Origin: a virus | DNA: 64,000 nt | Strand: one strand, 5' to 3' | Virus record (IMG/VR): IMGVR_UViG_3300008450_000004 | Coordinates: 52,882-116,881 of that record | Shown here: positions 1 through 9,429 of the stretch, piece after piece | How positions within the stretch are numbered: the stretch's first letter is position 1 | Layout of the letters: each line of letters opens with the position of its first letter | The notes under the pieces: generated by a model | Seen by the model: only the letters and a program-made list of their open reading frames with translations | Database searches by the model: none | Told to the model about the DNA's origin: nothing | Program-made: the position numbers and the translations under genes

Positions 1-1
1 T

Positions 2-553
2 AATCAATCAAATGCTCTATTTTTAGCATTGATGTATGAAAATGTTAAAGGAAAAGAAATTACTATTCCTTGTCGTACATACCCCTCAGTACCTTGTGAA
101 ATAATTCATGCCGGTGCTAAAGTAAATTTCAAACCAGTTAAAGGCACTACAATCAAAGGAGCATACCAGTTAGAACCAACCAACGTTTGGGATTCAGCAT
201 TATCATTTACTGCGGATATGTACAAACCTGGTACTCATATGTGTGTTTCATTTACAGGTCCCTATAAACATTTTAAATTATCCAAAGGAGGAGCTATATT
301 GACTGATAATGAAGAAGCATATCTTTGGTTTAAAAGAGCAAGATACTCAGGACGTAGAGAGTGTTCATATCATGAAGATAATCTTGATATGATAGGTTGG
401 AATTTTTATATGATGCCTGAATTAGCTGCTAGAGGATTACTTTTAATTGGACAGTTTTATAATATGGATGGTACTAAAAAACATAATGCTGATTTAGAAT
501 TACCATACCCAGATTTATCACAATTTGAAGTTTATATAAAAGCTAATAGATGA
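2..553 (+). CDS. DegT/DnrJ/EryC1-family aminotransferase, 5' end cut off by window edge
   Basis: The reading frame is open to the left edge, so only the C-terminal part of the protein is visible. The first visible residues (NQSNALFLAL) and the following ITIPCRTYPSVP stretch match the helix and strand before the 'GA.vnF' segment of PLP-dependent sugar aminotransferases. The segment SFTGPYKHFKLSKGGA fits the PLP-lysine region (K in YKH) followed by the Gly-Gly motif. It overlaps the next gene by 4 bp, so it is part of the glycan operon. It probably aminates a keto-sugar nucleotide. The family assignment is fairly safe; the substrate is unknown. Confidence 0.75.
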   Translation, partial: NQSNALFLALMYENVKGKEITIPCRTYPSVPCEIIHAGAKVNFKPVKGTTIKGAYQLEPTNVWDSALSFTADMYKPGTHMCVSFTGPYKHFKLSKGGAILTDNEEAYLWFKRARYSGRRECSYHEDNLDMIGWNFYMMPELAARGLLLIGQFYNMDGTKKHNADLELPYPDLSQFEVYIKANR

Positions 554-1431
554 AAAATAAAGTAGTTATACAAATATTCCCTATGGTAAATGAAATAGAT
601 TACCTAGAACGAACTTTATTATTACTTAAACAATCGTCAGTATACGTAGACAAAGAAAAATTTCATATTATACTAGACATAACACTCCCCACATCAGATT
701 ATCTTACAAATTGGAATGATTCTATTTTAAAACAAGATTATTTTATTAATAAATTTAAAAATCTTGAAAAATACGCTGATTGGTGTGATGAATATTATTT
801 TAATGTAGATGATAAAGTAAAAGGATGTGTAGATTGTTGTATAAACAATATCTACAAGTATCCTAATGTAGATGATATGATATGGTTAGATATAGATATA
901 GTATTTAATCCTTATACGTTAAATTTAGTTTTAGAATCATCTTTAGAAGTTAAACAAATTCAACAAAATTATATTATTACTCCTGAGTATGTTAAATTAT
1001 GGGATAGTACCTGGGATTCTGTAGTTAGTGATACTTTTATGAATGAACCATATGGTTATGAAAAAACTAATGATTCTATAATTGATACTATTACTACCTA
1101 TGGTGATATAACCCTGGAATCATCTGGGGTGTATAAATGGGGTGGTTCTTGGTTTACTTTATATTCTAAAAAATTACTAGACTACATCCAGTTTCCTAGA
1201 GACATAGAAGGATACAGTCCTATAGATACTTTTATAATGGAGTGCTGCAAATACATTCCTAATACTACTCAATATAAAATAAAAAATCTTGTAGTAGCCG
1301 AAGATTATAAATACATTGATAGAACATTATATAGCACCTATTTAAAATCTATCAATAGAAAACAAGATCTATCTCAGATAGGATGGGATAAAATGGTTAA
1401 TCATCTAAAAAATAATATACTTAAACGATGA
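550..1431 (+). CDS. Glycosyltransferase-like protein (GT-A type)
   Basis: 293 aa. An N-terminal strand (KVVIQIFPMVNE) is followed near residues 113-117 by LDIDI, which resembles the DxD metal/nucleotide-sugar motif of GT-A glycosyltransferases. It ends in a 4-bp overlap with the NeuD-like gene. It would transfer a sugar during glycan assembly in the host cytoplasm. The call rests on one motif and on the operon context, so it is moderate; donor and acceptor cannot be told. Confidence 0.5.
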   Translation: MKNKVVIQIFPMVNEIDYLERTLLLLKQSSVYVDKEKFHIILDITLPTSDYLTNWNDSILKQDYFINKFKNLEKYADWCDEYYFNVDDKVKGCVDCCINNIYKYPNVDDMIWLDIDIVFNPYTLNLVLESSLEVKQIQQNYIITPEYVKLWDSTWDSVVSDTFMNEPYGYEKTNDSIIDTITTYGDITLESSGVYKWGGSWFTLYSKKLLDYIQFPRDIEGYSPIDTFIMECCKYIPNTTQYKIKNLVVAEDYKYIDRTLYSTYLKSINRKQDLSQIGWDKMVNHLKNNILKR

Positions 1432-2015
1432 AAAGAGCATTAATAGGAGCAGGAGGTCATGCACAAGAAGTAAGAGCACATATGGGTGATTTTACTATGA
1501 AATGCTTTGTAGATGATCAATATTGGGAATTAAATAAAGATTATATTTTTCCTTTATCTAAATTTGATCCTAATGAATATGAAGTACTAGTTGCTGTAAG
1601 TAATAGTAAAGATAGATATAACATAGTTAATAAATTACCCAAGGAAACAAAATACTTTACATACATTCACCCTTCAGCTCAAATATTATCTCCAGTTAGT
1701 ATAGGAGAAGGTTCATTTGTAGGAGCTAATTGTATTTTAACTTATAATATAACCATAGGTAAACATGCTATATTAAACAGAGCAATTCATGTTGGACATG
1801 ATTGTAAAATAGGTAATTACTTTAGCGCTATGCCTGGATCTATAGTATCAGGTAATGTAACAATACAAGATTATGTCTATTTAGGTACCAATTCATCAAT
1901 TAGAGAAAAATTATCAATCCATAATTCAGTAACAATAGGATTAAATTCCGGGGTAATAAAAAATATTGAAGAACCAGGGACATATGTTGGTGCTCCCGCT
2001 AAAAAAATAAAATAA
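1428..2015 (+). CDS. NeuD/PglD-like sugar O- or N-acyltransferase (left-handed beta-helix)
   Basis: 195 aa. The N-terminus has a small Rossmann-like motif (LIGAGGHAQEV) typical of the NeuD/PglD family. From about residue 80 there are hexapeptide repeats (SIGEGSFVGANC, TIGKHAILNRAIHVGHDCKIG, SVTIGLNSGV) and the usual end GTYVGAPAKKI. The His in VGHDC is in the position of the catalytic base of this family. It would acetylate an amino or hydroxyl sugar nucleotide, a partner role for the aminotransferase upstream. Family confidence is high. Confidence 0.85.
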   Translation: MKRALIGAGGHAQEVRAHMGDFTMKCFVDDQYWELNKDYIFPLSKFDPNEYEVLVAVSNSKDRYNIVNKLPKETKYFTYIHPSAQILSPVSIGEGSFVGANCILTYNITIGKHAILNRAIHVGHDCKIGNYFSAMPGSIVSGNVTIQDYVYLGTNSSIREKLSIHNSVTIGLNSGVIKNIEEPGTYVGAPAKKIK

Positions 2016-2911
2016 TGAAAATATTCGCTAATTTTCGATCAGCTGAAGAAGATGTAACATTTAATATACTAAAAGAAAAATTTAGTGATAAACCTATTAC
2101 TTTCTTTTATGATTATATCCCTCAAAATATATCTGAACTACAATTAAATCCTTATAATTTTATTATGGTTCATGAACCAAATGAATTTTTTGGAATGCAT
2201 AGTTGGGTAAAACAAAATCATCATTTGTTTAATATAATATTAACATGGAATAGAGATATATTAGACAATTGTGAAAATGCTTATACATTTACTTGTAATT
2301 ATCAACAAGATTCTCATGAATATTATAACTCACTATTAAATACTGAAAAAATCTTTGAAGTATCATTTTTAAGTGGTACCAAAACTATATCAGATGGACA
2401 TAAATTTAGAAATGAATTATATCAAATAAAAGATCAAATTCTTATACCTAAAAAATGGTTTTACGTACTAGAAGATTTTGATACAGAACATAATGTTAGA
2501 CCAGGATATAATGAATACTCCAAAGATCTATCTCATTTACCAGAACATCTAAAAAAGATTCCTCAAGTATATGGTAAAAGAATATGTTATGATAAACCAA
2601 TGTTTCATGTTTGCGTTGAAAATGTAAAACAAGATAATTGGTATACTGAAAAAATAGGAGAAGCTTTTTGTACTAAAACAGTCCCAATTTACTGGGGTTG
2701 TTCGAATATAGGGGATTATTATGATTCAAGAGGTATCATTACATTTGATACTAAAGAAGAATTAATAGACATAGTTAATAATTTAACTCCTGAAAAATAT
2801 TATAAAATGAAACCATATGTTGATTTTAATTTTGAAGTTGCATTACATGATTCATTTACAAGTAAACTAGTTATGTTTTTTGAAGAAATAACTAAAATTA
2901 ATAATATCTAA
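2015..2911 (+). CDS. Glycosyltransferase family 10 (fucosyltransferase-like)
   Basis: 298 aa. The C-terminal half carries the GT10 signature: FHVCVENVKQDNWYTEKIGE followed by TVPIYWGCSNI, matching the 'ENs..dYvTEK...g.vPVy.G' pattern of alpha-1,3/1,4-fucosyltransferases. The N-terminal half is less conserved, as usual in this family. It begins on the last base of the previous stop. It suggests that the phage adds fucose or a related 6-deoxy sugar to a glycan, possibly host LPS or its own virion. The acceptor is unknown. Confidence 0.8.
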   Translation: MKIFANFRSAEEDVTFNILKEKFSDKPITFFYDYIPQNISELQLNPYNFIMVHEPNEFFGMHSWVKQNHHLFNIILTWNRDILDNCENAYTFTCNYQQDSHEYYNSLLNTEKIFEVSFLSGTKTISDGHKFRNELYQIKDQILIPKKWFYVLEDFDTEHNVRPGYNEYSKDLSHLPEHLKKIPQVYGKRICYDKPMFHVCVENVKQDNWYTEKIGEAFCTKTVPIYWGCSNIGDYYDSRGIITFDTKEELIDIVNNLTPEKYYKMKPYVDFNFEVALHDSFTSKLVMFFEEITKINNI

Positions 2912-2924
2912 ACAATAAAAATAT

Positions 2925-3659
2925 ATGACCTCTATTAAAAAATTAACCATTGAAACTACAGAATCTACATCTGAATTATGCCATATAATGGCTTCTTATA
3001 AAACAGATAAGTCCCCATTAGTAAGTCCTCTTCTTGGGCGCCTTGAAAATGATAATCGAAACTTTATGGTTGACGATTACTTTTATCCATCTGCTGAATA
3101 TGCACACGCCTATACTGGTGTTTATGATTTCTTATTTTCTCCTTTTAGAAATAAAAAAATAAAATTAGGTGAAATAGGAGTTCATTTTAATCACTCAATA
3201 CGAGGATGGAGAGAATGGTTTCCTAATGCTGAAATTCACGGATTTGAATGGGTAGAACAGTTTATAACAAATGCTAGAGCTGAGAATATACCTAATGTTT
3301 ATTATCATTATACAAATGTATTTGAAAAAGATGCTATTGATAAATCAATGATTGAAGCTGGGGGTGGGTTTGATATTATTATTGAAGACAGTTGCCATCT
3401 TTTAGAAACTCAAGTAAATGTTGTAGAAACAGCACACAAATATCTCAATCCAGGAGGAATATTAATTATTGAAGACATCTACCCCATTATAAAAAATAAA
3501 GATGATAGAGGCCATGGAGATTACTTAGAAGAAGAATTCTCAGATGCTATAGAACCATTTAAACAATATTATTCTAATATTATATTTGTAAATGCTCAGC
3601 ATAAATACAAATATACTGGATTATATGGAGATGTTAGAATGTTAGTTTTGTACAAATAA
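2925..3659 (+). CDS. Class I SAM-dependent methyltransferase
   Basis: 244 aa. KLGEIGVHFNHSIRGW corresponds to motif I, EIHGFEW to the acidic end of strand 2, and GGFDIIIEDSCHLLETQ plus LNPGGILIIEDI to the later strands. This pattern resembles the Methyltransf_24/CmcI-like enzymes that methylate sugars in glycan clusters. It lies between a fucosyltransferase-like gene and an epimerase, so a sugar O-methyltransferase is the likely role. Confidence 0.7.
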   Translation: MTSIKKLTIETTESTSELCHIMASYKTDKSPLVSPLLGRLENDNRNFMVDDYFYPSAEYAHAYTGVYDFLFSPFRNKKIKLGEIGVHFNHSIRGWREWFPNAEIHGFEWVEQFITNARAENIPNVYYHYTNVFEKDAIDKSMIEAGGGFDIIIEDSCHLLETQVNVVETAHKYLNPGGILIIEDIYPIIKNKDDRGHGDYLEEEFSDAIEPFKQYYSNIIFVNAQHKYKYTGLYGDVRMLVLYK

Positions 3660-3672
3660 AAATAAATAAAAA

Positions 3673-4611
3673 ATGAAAAAAGTTTTAATTACAGGAGGAG
3701 CTGGTTATTTAGGCTCCGTATTAACAGAGGTATTATTAAATAAGGGATACCAAGTAACAGTAATAGATAATATTACATATAAACAAACATCAGTAGCACC
3801 TTTTACTTATAACAAAAATTTTAAATTTGTTTTAGGTGATGTTAGAGATGAAAATTTACTATCATCATTAGTAACAACACATGATATTATTATTCCATTA
3901 GCTGCTATTGTAGGAATGCCAGCGTGTGAAGCTAATCCTCAATTAACTATTGATGTTAATTACAAACAAGTAAAAAACATTACAAAATGGGTTACCAAAG
4001 ATCAAGTAGTATTAATCCCTAATACTAATAGTCAATACGGTTCATCAACTGAAATTATTACAGAAGATTCACCATTTAAACCACTTTCATTATATGCTGA
4101 AACTAAATGCGATGCTGAAAAAGCAGTATTAGATTCAGGTAATGGAATTGCTTTAAGATTAGCAACAGTATTTGGTATGTCATATAGAATGAGAATGGAT
4201 TTATTAGTCAATGATTTTGTTTATAAGGCAGTAACAGATGGTTATTTAGTATTATTTGAATCTCATTTTATTCGTAACTACATTCATATTAGAGATATTG
4301 CTAATACATTCTTATTTATGATTGAAAACTATGAAAAATGTAATAACAATGCCTTTAATGTTGGATTAACCTCAGCTAATTGTACTAAATTAGAATTAGC
4401 TCATAAAATCCAAAAATTCGTTCCTGATTTGGTTATTGTTGAAAATAATTTTAAGCAAGATTTTGATCAAAGAAATTATATGGTTTCAAATACTAAGTTG
4501 GAAAGTCAAGGTTGGGTACCTACATTTACACTTGAAGATGGTATTGAAGAACTTATTAGTGGATACAAATTAATTACTAAATTTAAAAACAAAGACTTTA
4601 CAAACTTATAA
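3673..4611 (+). CDS. NAD-dependent nucleotide-sugar epimerase/dehydratase (extended SDR)
   Basis: 312 aa. It begins with the classic Rossmann motif VLITGGAGYLGS, has NTNSQYGSS for the catalytic Ser strand and YAETKCDAEK as the YxxxK catalytic pair, and RNYIHIRDIA as in the GalE/RmlB/WcaG group. It would epimerise, dehydrate or reduce a nucleotide sugar. It overlaps the radical-SAM gene by 1 bp. The exact sugar cannot be read from the sequence. Confidence 0.85.
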   Translation: MKKVLITGGAGYLGSVLTEVLLNKGYQVTVIDNITYKQTSVAPFTYNKNFKFVLGDVRDENLLSSLVTTHDIIIPLAAIVGMPACEANPQLTIDVNYKQVKNITKWVTKDQVVLIPNTNSQYGSSTEIITEDSPFKPLSLYAETKCDAEKAVLDSGNGIALRLATVFGMSYRMRMDLLVNDFVYKAVTDGYLVLFESHFIRNYIHIRDIANTFLFMIENYEKCNNNAFNVGLTSANCTKLELAHKIQKFVPDLVIVENNFKQDFDQRNYMVSNTKLESQGWVPTFTLEDGIEELISGYKLITKFKNKDFTNL

Positions 4612-6152
4612 TGGATGTTTTATTTATAACCCCCGGAAACGCTAGTGGTATTTACCAAAATTTAGCAAATGATTATGCTGCTATTGAACCACCAACATGG
4701 GCTTTACTATTAGCCGAATCTTGCCGATCAGTAGGGTATAAAGTAGGGTTAATAGATATTAATGCTGAACAGTTAGATAAAGATGAGGTAATAAATAGAA
4801 TTAATACTTTTCAACCCCGTTTAATTTGTTTTGTAGTTTATGGACAGAATGTAAACGCAGGCACCGTAAATATGAGCGGTGCTACGTTTATGTCTAAGTA
4901 TATTAAAGAAAAAAACATTAATATTCCTATTAGTTACTTAGGATCTTATCTTCAAGCATTGCCTATTAAAGCTATGAATGATGAACAATCAATTGATTTT
5001 GCTTTTACTAATGAAGGTGTTTATGCATTACGTAATGTACTCTCTAGACCTAATTTCATGAATGAATTGAGTGATATTAAAGGTATAATATGGAGAGACA
5101 ATAATATTCCTAAAATAAATCTATCTGAAATAGTAGTACCTAATGGAAAAATGGATACTGATCTTCCAGGCTATGCTTGGGATTTATTACCATTTAAAGA
5201 AAAACCACTTGATTTATATAGAGCACCTATGTGGCATGCTGAGTATGATCAAAATAAGCGTTCACCATATGCTGCTATTCAAACCTCATTAGGGTGTCAA
5301 TTTGGATGTGATTTCTGTATGATTAATATATTAAATAGAAATAATGAAGATGAAATAGGTGTAGCTGGTAACTATAGTAATATGCGTCACTGGTCACCTG
5401 AGTTTATTATAAAAGAATTTGATAAATTAGTTGAATTAGGGGTACATACAATTAAAATAACAGATGAAATGTTTTTACTTAATAGGAAATATTATGTTCC
5501 TTTATGTGAAATGCTTCGAGATAGAGGATATGGTAAATTTTTAAGAATGTGGGCTTATTCACGTGTTGATACAATTAAACATCCTGATTTACTTAAATTA
5601 GTAAGAGAAGCTGGTATTAAGTGGTTGGCATTAGGGATTGAAAGTGGTGATAAAACAGTACGTTTGGAAGTATCTAAAGGTAGATTTGAAGATGTTGATA
5701 TTGATAAAGTAATCCAACATGTTCATGATGCTGATATTGAAGTAATGGCCAACTATATCTTTGGACTCCCAGGCGATAATAAAGAAAGCATGCAGAAAAC
5801 CTTGGATTTGTCAAAGGAATTATGTACATTCGGGTGGAATGCATATGCTGCTATGGCACTACCAGGAAGTAAATTATATAAAGAAGCTATTGATAAAGGA
5901 ATCCCATTACCTGATACCTATGAAGGATTCTCATTTCATGGTTACAATACATTCCCTTTACCTACAGAAACACTAACAGCAGCTGAAGTATTGGAATTTA
6001 GAGATAAAGCATTTGATGAATATCACTCATATCCTCCGTTTTTAGAAAAAATTAAAAATAAATTTGGTTCTATAGCAGTTGATAATATTAATAAAATGTT
6101 ACAAATTAAACTAACACGTAAAATTATAGAAAATGAAAAATCTTCTAACTAA
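4611..6152 (+). CDS. B12-binding-domain radical SAM protein
   Basis: 513 aa. The N-terminal half resembles a cobalamin-binding Rossmann domain (VLFITPGNASG, then CFVVYGQN). Near residue 229 it has the radical-SAM cluster motif CQFGCDFC (CxxxCxxC), followed by GVHTIKITDEMF and the ALGIESG strand typical of this class. Such enzymes catalyse radical methylations or rearrangements. Here it could modify a sugar or an alkyl group in the glycan pathway. The next gene overlaps its end by 20 bp. Family confidence is high, substrate unknown. Confidence 0.85.
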   Translation: MDVLFITPGNASGIYQNLANDYAAIEPPTWALLLAESCRSVGYKVGLIDINAEQLDKDEVINRINTFQPRLICFVVYGQNVNAGTVNMSGATFMSKYIKEKNINIPISYLGSYLQALPIKAMNDEQSIDFAFTNEGVYALRNVLSRPNFMNELSDIKGIIWRDNNIPKINLSEIVVPNGKMDTDLPGYAWDLLPFKEKPLDLYRAPMWHAEYDQNKRSPYAAIQTSLGCQFGCDFCMINILNRNNEDEIGVAGNYSNMRHWSPEFIIKEFDKLVELGVHTIKITDEMFLLNRKYYVPLCEMLRDRGYGKFLRMWAYSRVDTIKHPDLLKLVREAGIKWLALGIESGDKTVRLEVSKGRFEDVDIDKVIQHVHDADIEVMANYIFGLPGDNKESMQKTLDLSKELCTFGWNAYAAMALPGSKLYKEAIDKGIPLPDTYEGFSFHGYNTFPLPTETLTAAEVLEFRDKAFDEYHSYPPFLEKIKNKFGSIAVDNINKMLQIKLTRKIIENEKSSN

Positions 6153-6741
6153 AGAACAATTAATTGCTTTTGAAACAGATATAGCAGATTGTTTTAATAA
6201 TGCTATGATAAAAGCTCCTGTTCATCTATATGATGGAAATGAAGAACAAATGATTGATATTTTTAAAAAAGTCCAATCAGATGATTGGGTTTTTTGTACT
6301 TGGCGTTCACACTATCAATGTTTATTAAAAGGTGTACCTCAAGAACAAGTTAAAAAAGATATTATAGATGGAAAATCTATTACATTATGTTATCCTGAAT
6401 ATAATGTATATTCATCTGCTATAGTAACAGGAAATATTCCTATTGCTACTGGTGTTGCTTTAGATATTAAACGTAAAAAAGGAACTAATCATGTTTGGTG
6501 TTTTGTAGGAGACATGACATCTGAAACAGGTACTTTTTTTGAAAATTGGAAATATGCTGTTAATTATGATTTACCTATTACGTATGTAATTGAAGACAAC
6601 AGCAAATCAGTTTGTACTGAAACTAAAAAAACATGGAACTCAGATAACTTGTTTTTTTCTAATGAAACAAGAAAAATTATTTATTATCAATACGAAACAA
6701 AATACCCTCACGCAGGTGCTGGTAAAAGAATCCAATTTTAA
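6133..6741 (+). CDS. Thiamine-diphosphate enzyme, E1-alpha-like subunit
   Basis: 202 aa. GDMTSETGTFFENWKYAVN followed by LPITYVIEDNS matches the ThDP-binding motif (GDx...N region, then LPxxxVxEDN) of pyruvate dehydrogenase E1-alpha and related enzymes. It is shorter than a usual E1-alpha (about 330 aa), lacking much of the C-terminus. The E1-beta-like gene follows after 2 bp, so the pair probably forms one alpha2beta2-type enzyme that transfers a two- or three-carbon aldehyde unit, perhaps onto a sugar. Confidence 0.75.
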   Translation: MKNLLTKEQLIAFETDIADCFNNAMIKAPVHLYDGNEEQMIDIFKKVQSDDWVFCTWRSHYQCLLKGVPQEQVKKDIIDGKSITLCYPEYNVYSSAIVTGNIPIATGVALDIKRKKGTNHVWCFVGDMTSETGTFFENWKYAVNYDLPITYVIEDNSKSVCTETKKTWNSDNLFFSNETRKIIYYQYETKYPHAGAGKRIQF

Positions 6742-6743
6742 TT

Positions 6744-7280
6744 ATGAAATATTTTGATGAATTAAAGCGATCTATGGATTGGCTTAGTGAAAAACCAGAC
6801 ACCCTATTCTTAGGACAGGCTGTGGAATATGCTGGAACTGCAATTACTAATACATTAAAAGATGTAGACAGAAATAAAATGCTTGAAATGCCCGTAAATG
6901 AAGATATGCAAATGGGCATGACATTAGGTATGGCTTTAAATAACACAGTACCTATTTCTATTTACCCTAGATGGAATTTTTTATTATTAGCAGCTAACCA
7001 GTTAGTAAACCATATAGATAAAATTAAAATTATGTCTGATGGTGGGTATGCACCTAAAATCATTATTAGAACATCTATTGGTGCACAACGCCCACTTCAT
7101 CCTCAGCACCAACATATTGCTGATTTTACACCTGGTTTTAAAGCTATGTGTGATTGGGTTGATTTTATTAGATTAGATGAACCTTACCAAATTTTTGATG
7201 CATTTAAATATGCATATGAAAGAACAGATAACCGTCCAACTGTACTAGTTGAATGGGGAGATTACTACGGAGAAAAATAA
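6744..7280 (+). CDS. Thiamine-diphosphate enzyme, E1-beta-like (transketolase pyrimidine domain) subunit
   Basis: 178 aa. The segment NEDMQMGMTLGMALNNTVPI contains the conserved Glu region of the pyrimidine-binding domain, and SIGAQRPLHPQHQHIADF matches the loop after it. The C-terminal transketolase domain is absent, so this is a compact version. With the preceding E1-alpha-like gene it forms a split enzyme of the type sometimes found in sugar-modification clusters. Confidence 0.75.
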   Translation: MKYFDELKRSMDWLSEKPDTLFLGQAVEYAGTAITNTLKDVDRNKMLEMPVNEDMQMGMTLGMALNNTVPISIYPRWNFLLLAANQLVNHIDKIKIMSDGGYAPKIIIRTSIGAQRPLHPQHQHIADFTPGFKAMCDWVDFIRLDEPYQIFDAFKYAYERTDNRPTVLVEWGDYYGEK

Positions 7281-7283
7281 CAT

Positions 7284-8459
7284 ATGAATAACTTTTATTT
7301 ACCTTTAATGAGTGATAATATTGATAAAGAAGATATCAATTCACTAATTGACTTTTTAAGTCAAGATCAAATACCTAAATTAACCAACGGACCTAAAGTC
7401 ATTGAATTTGAAAACAAATGGGGTGAATGGTTAGGAACTAAATATAATCTAATGGTTAACTCAGGAGCATCTGCTAATGAATTAACAATGTTAGCTTTAA
7501 ATTACATACACGGCCAAGGTGAAATTATAGTACCACCACTTACTTGGATTTCAGATATTTCATCTGTTATTTTTAGTGGATTTAAACCTGTATTTTGTGA
7601 TATTAATTTAAAGAATTTCTCATTTGATATTGATAAATTAAAACAAACAATCACACCTGATACTAAAGCTATATTCTTAACTCATGTATTAGGTATTAAT
7701 GCTTTAACTGATGAGTTAATTCAGTTATGTAAAGATAACAATATATTATTGATTGAAGATGTTTGTGAATCACACGGTGTAACATTTAAAGGACAAAAAG
7801 CTGGTTCAATTGGTTTTGCTTCTAATTTTAGTTTTTATTTTGCACATCATATGTCTACTATTGAAGGTGGAATGATCTGTACTAATGATGAATATTTTTA
7901 TCAAGTATGTAGAGCATTACGTTCTCATGGTATGACTAGAGAAATGACTGATAATAATTTAAAACAAGAAATCATTGAAAACCACCCTGATTTAAATCCA
8001 GATTTTATTTTCCTACACCCAGCACATAATTTTAGAAGTACTGAAATCAATGCAGTAATTGGTTTATCTCAAATTAAAAAATTAGATTCAAATAACACAC
8101 ATAGAATAGATAATTTTAATTATTTTATGAGTAAACTAGATTCTAACAAATACCATACTGATATTGAATTAGAAGGTCAATGTAACTATGCTTTTATAAT
8201 TGTATTAAAAGATGGTTCATTTGAAATGAGAGATAAAGTAGAATCAACATTACGAGAAAAAGGTATTGAATTTAGAAGAGGCTTATCAGGTGGTGGTAAT
8301 CAATTAAGACAACCATATTTTAAGAAAAACTATAACATCAACTATGATGATTTTAAAAATATGGATCATGTTCATCATTTTGGTTGGTATGTTGGTAATT
8401 ACCCAACATTAGAAAGAGAAAAAATTGATACATTAATTAAAACACTAAACAATCTATGA
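7284..8459 (+). CDS. DegT-family PLP enzyme with His in place of the PLP lysine; candidate 4-keto-6-deoxysugar 3-dehydratase
   Basis: 391 aa, full-length for the fold-type I sugar aminotransferase family (NSGASANELTMLAL near residue 55, EDVCESHG near 160). At the PLP-lysine position, around residue 187, the sequence is SFYFAHHMSTIEGGM. His instead of Lys here is the known feature of ColD (GDP-4-keto-6-deoxymannose 3-dehydratase) and of the E1/DdhC 3-dehydrases. I infer a C3 dehydratase rather than an aminotransferase. It overlaps the RmlC-like gene by 4 bp. Confidence 0.8.
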   Translation: MNNFYLPLMSDNIDKEDINSLIDFLSQDQIPKLTNGPKVIEFENKWGEWLGTKYNLMVNSGASANELTMLALNYIHGQGEIIVPPLTWISDISSVIFSGFKPVFCDINLKNFSFDIDKLKQTITPDTKAIFLTHVLGINALTDELIQLCKDNNILLIEDVCESHGVTFKGQKAGSIGFASNFSFYFAHHMSTIEGGMICTNDEYFYQVCRALRSHGMTREMTDNNLKQEIIENHPDLNPDFIFLHPAHNFRSTEINAVIGLSQIKKLDSNNTHRIDNFNYFMSKLDSNKYHTDIELEGQCNYAFIIVLKDGSFEMRDKVESTLREKGIEFRRGLSGGGNQLRQPYFKKNYNINYDDFKNMDHVHHFGWYVGNYPTLEREKIDTLIKTLNNL

Positions 8460-8950
8460 GAATACCAGTACACCCAGATGTAAAGATTTATAACCACGAT
8501 GTCCATTATGATTTTAGAGGTGAATTATGGACATTATGGAAAGAAGGCGAATTTCCTAGAACTGATGTTAAATTCAATCATGATAAGATTTCTACCTCAA
8601 GAAAACATGTTTTAAGGGGAATCCATGGTGATTCTAAAGCATGGAAGTTAGTAGAATGTCTTTATGGTGAGCTATATTTTGTTGTTGTAGATAATAGACC
8701 TGAATCAAAAAACTACAAGAATTGGACAGGTATGATGCTCTCAGACAAAACAAGACAATCAGTATTACTCCCCCCAGGATTTGGAAACGGATTTTTAGTA
8801 ATGAGTGATCATTCAGTATTTCATTATAAATGGGCATATGAAGGAAAATACCCAGATGTTGATGAACAATTTACATTAAAATGGAATGATCCTGAATTAG
8901 ATATTGAATGGCCTATTGATAACCCAATTTTACAAAAAAGAGATAAATAA
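8456..8950 (+). CDS. dTDP-4-dehydrorhamnose 3,5-epimerase-like cupin (RmlC family)
   Basis: 164 aa. The cupin motifs VLRGIHGDSKAWKLVECLYGELYFVVVD and LLPPGFGNGFLVMSD match RmlC-type epimerases, including the His of RGIHGD that acts as the base. The family acts on 4-keto-6-deoxy sugars, which fits its position after a candidate 3-dehydratase. It overlaps the neighbour by 4 bp upstream and 1 bp downstream. Confidence 0.85.
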   Translation: MRIPVHPDVKIYNHDVHYDFRGELWTLWKEGEFPRTDVKFNHDKISTSRKHVLRGIHGDSKAWKLVECLYGELYFVVVDNRPESKNYKNWTGMMLSDKTRQSVLLPPGFGNGFLVMSDHSVFHYKWAYEGKYPDVDEQFTLKWNDPELDIEWPIDNPILQKRDK

Positions 8951-9429
8951 TGAATTTTAAAAATTTTATTAGAGAAGTTCCTGATTTCCCTAAACCAGGG
9001 GTTTCATTTAAGGATATATCGCCTTTATTGCAATCACCTATGTTTCCTTATATTATTGCACAAATAAAAGCACTATCATCTATTCCTAATTATTGGGTAG
9101 GTATTGATTCTAGAGGCTTTATATTCGCCTCAGCCTTATCTATGTCTAGTGGAGGTGGATTAGTAATGTGTAGGAAAAAAGGTAAATTACCTCCTCCAGT
9201 TGTAAGTGAAACATACAGTTTGGAATATGGTGAAGATACATTAGAAATGCAACCTGGTAGAGGTACTGTAGTAATAGTAGATGATGTTTATGCTACTGGT
9301 GGTACTATGGATGCTGTTGAAAAATTATGTATTAAAGCAGGGTATAATGTTATAGATAAATTAGTATTAATTGATTTAAAATTTCTTCATGAACCCACAA
9401 ATGTTAAGAGTTTAATACAGTATGAGTAA
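8950..9429 (+). CDS. apt: Adenine phosphoribosyltransferase
   Basis: 159 aa, close to the usual 170-180. FPKPGVSFKDISPLL is the Apt N-terminal signature, GIDSRGFIFASAL the second motif, and VVIVDDVYATGGTM the PRPP-binding motif. It converts adenine and PRPP to AMP. It lies directly before an MTA/SAH-type nucleosidase, which releases adenine, so the two could run in series to recycle by-products of the nearby methyltransferase and radical-SAM enzymes. Confidence 0.92.
   Translation: MNFKNFIREVPDFPKPGVSFKDISPLLQSPMFPYIIAQIKALSSIPNYWVGIDSRGFIFASALSMSSGGGLVMCRKKGKLPPPVVSETYSLEYGEDTLEMQPGRGTVVIVDDVYATGGTMDAVEKLCIKAGYNVIDKLVLIDLKFLHEPTNVKSLIQYE

Noticed and set aside
5761-5976. 71-aa frame inside the radical-SAM gene
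   Set aside because: It lies within a long well-supported gene in another frame, and its sequence has no recognisable features.
6677-6946. 89-aa minus-strand frame over the thiamine-enzyme genes
   Set aside because: It lies opposite two genes with clear motifs; a shadow of their codon use.
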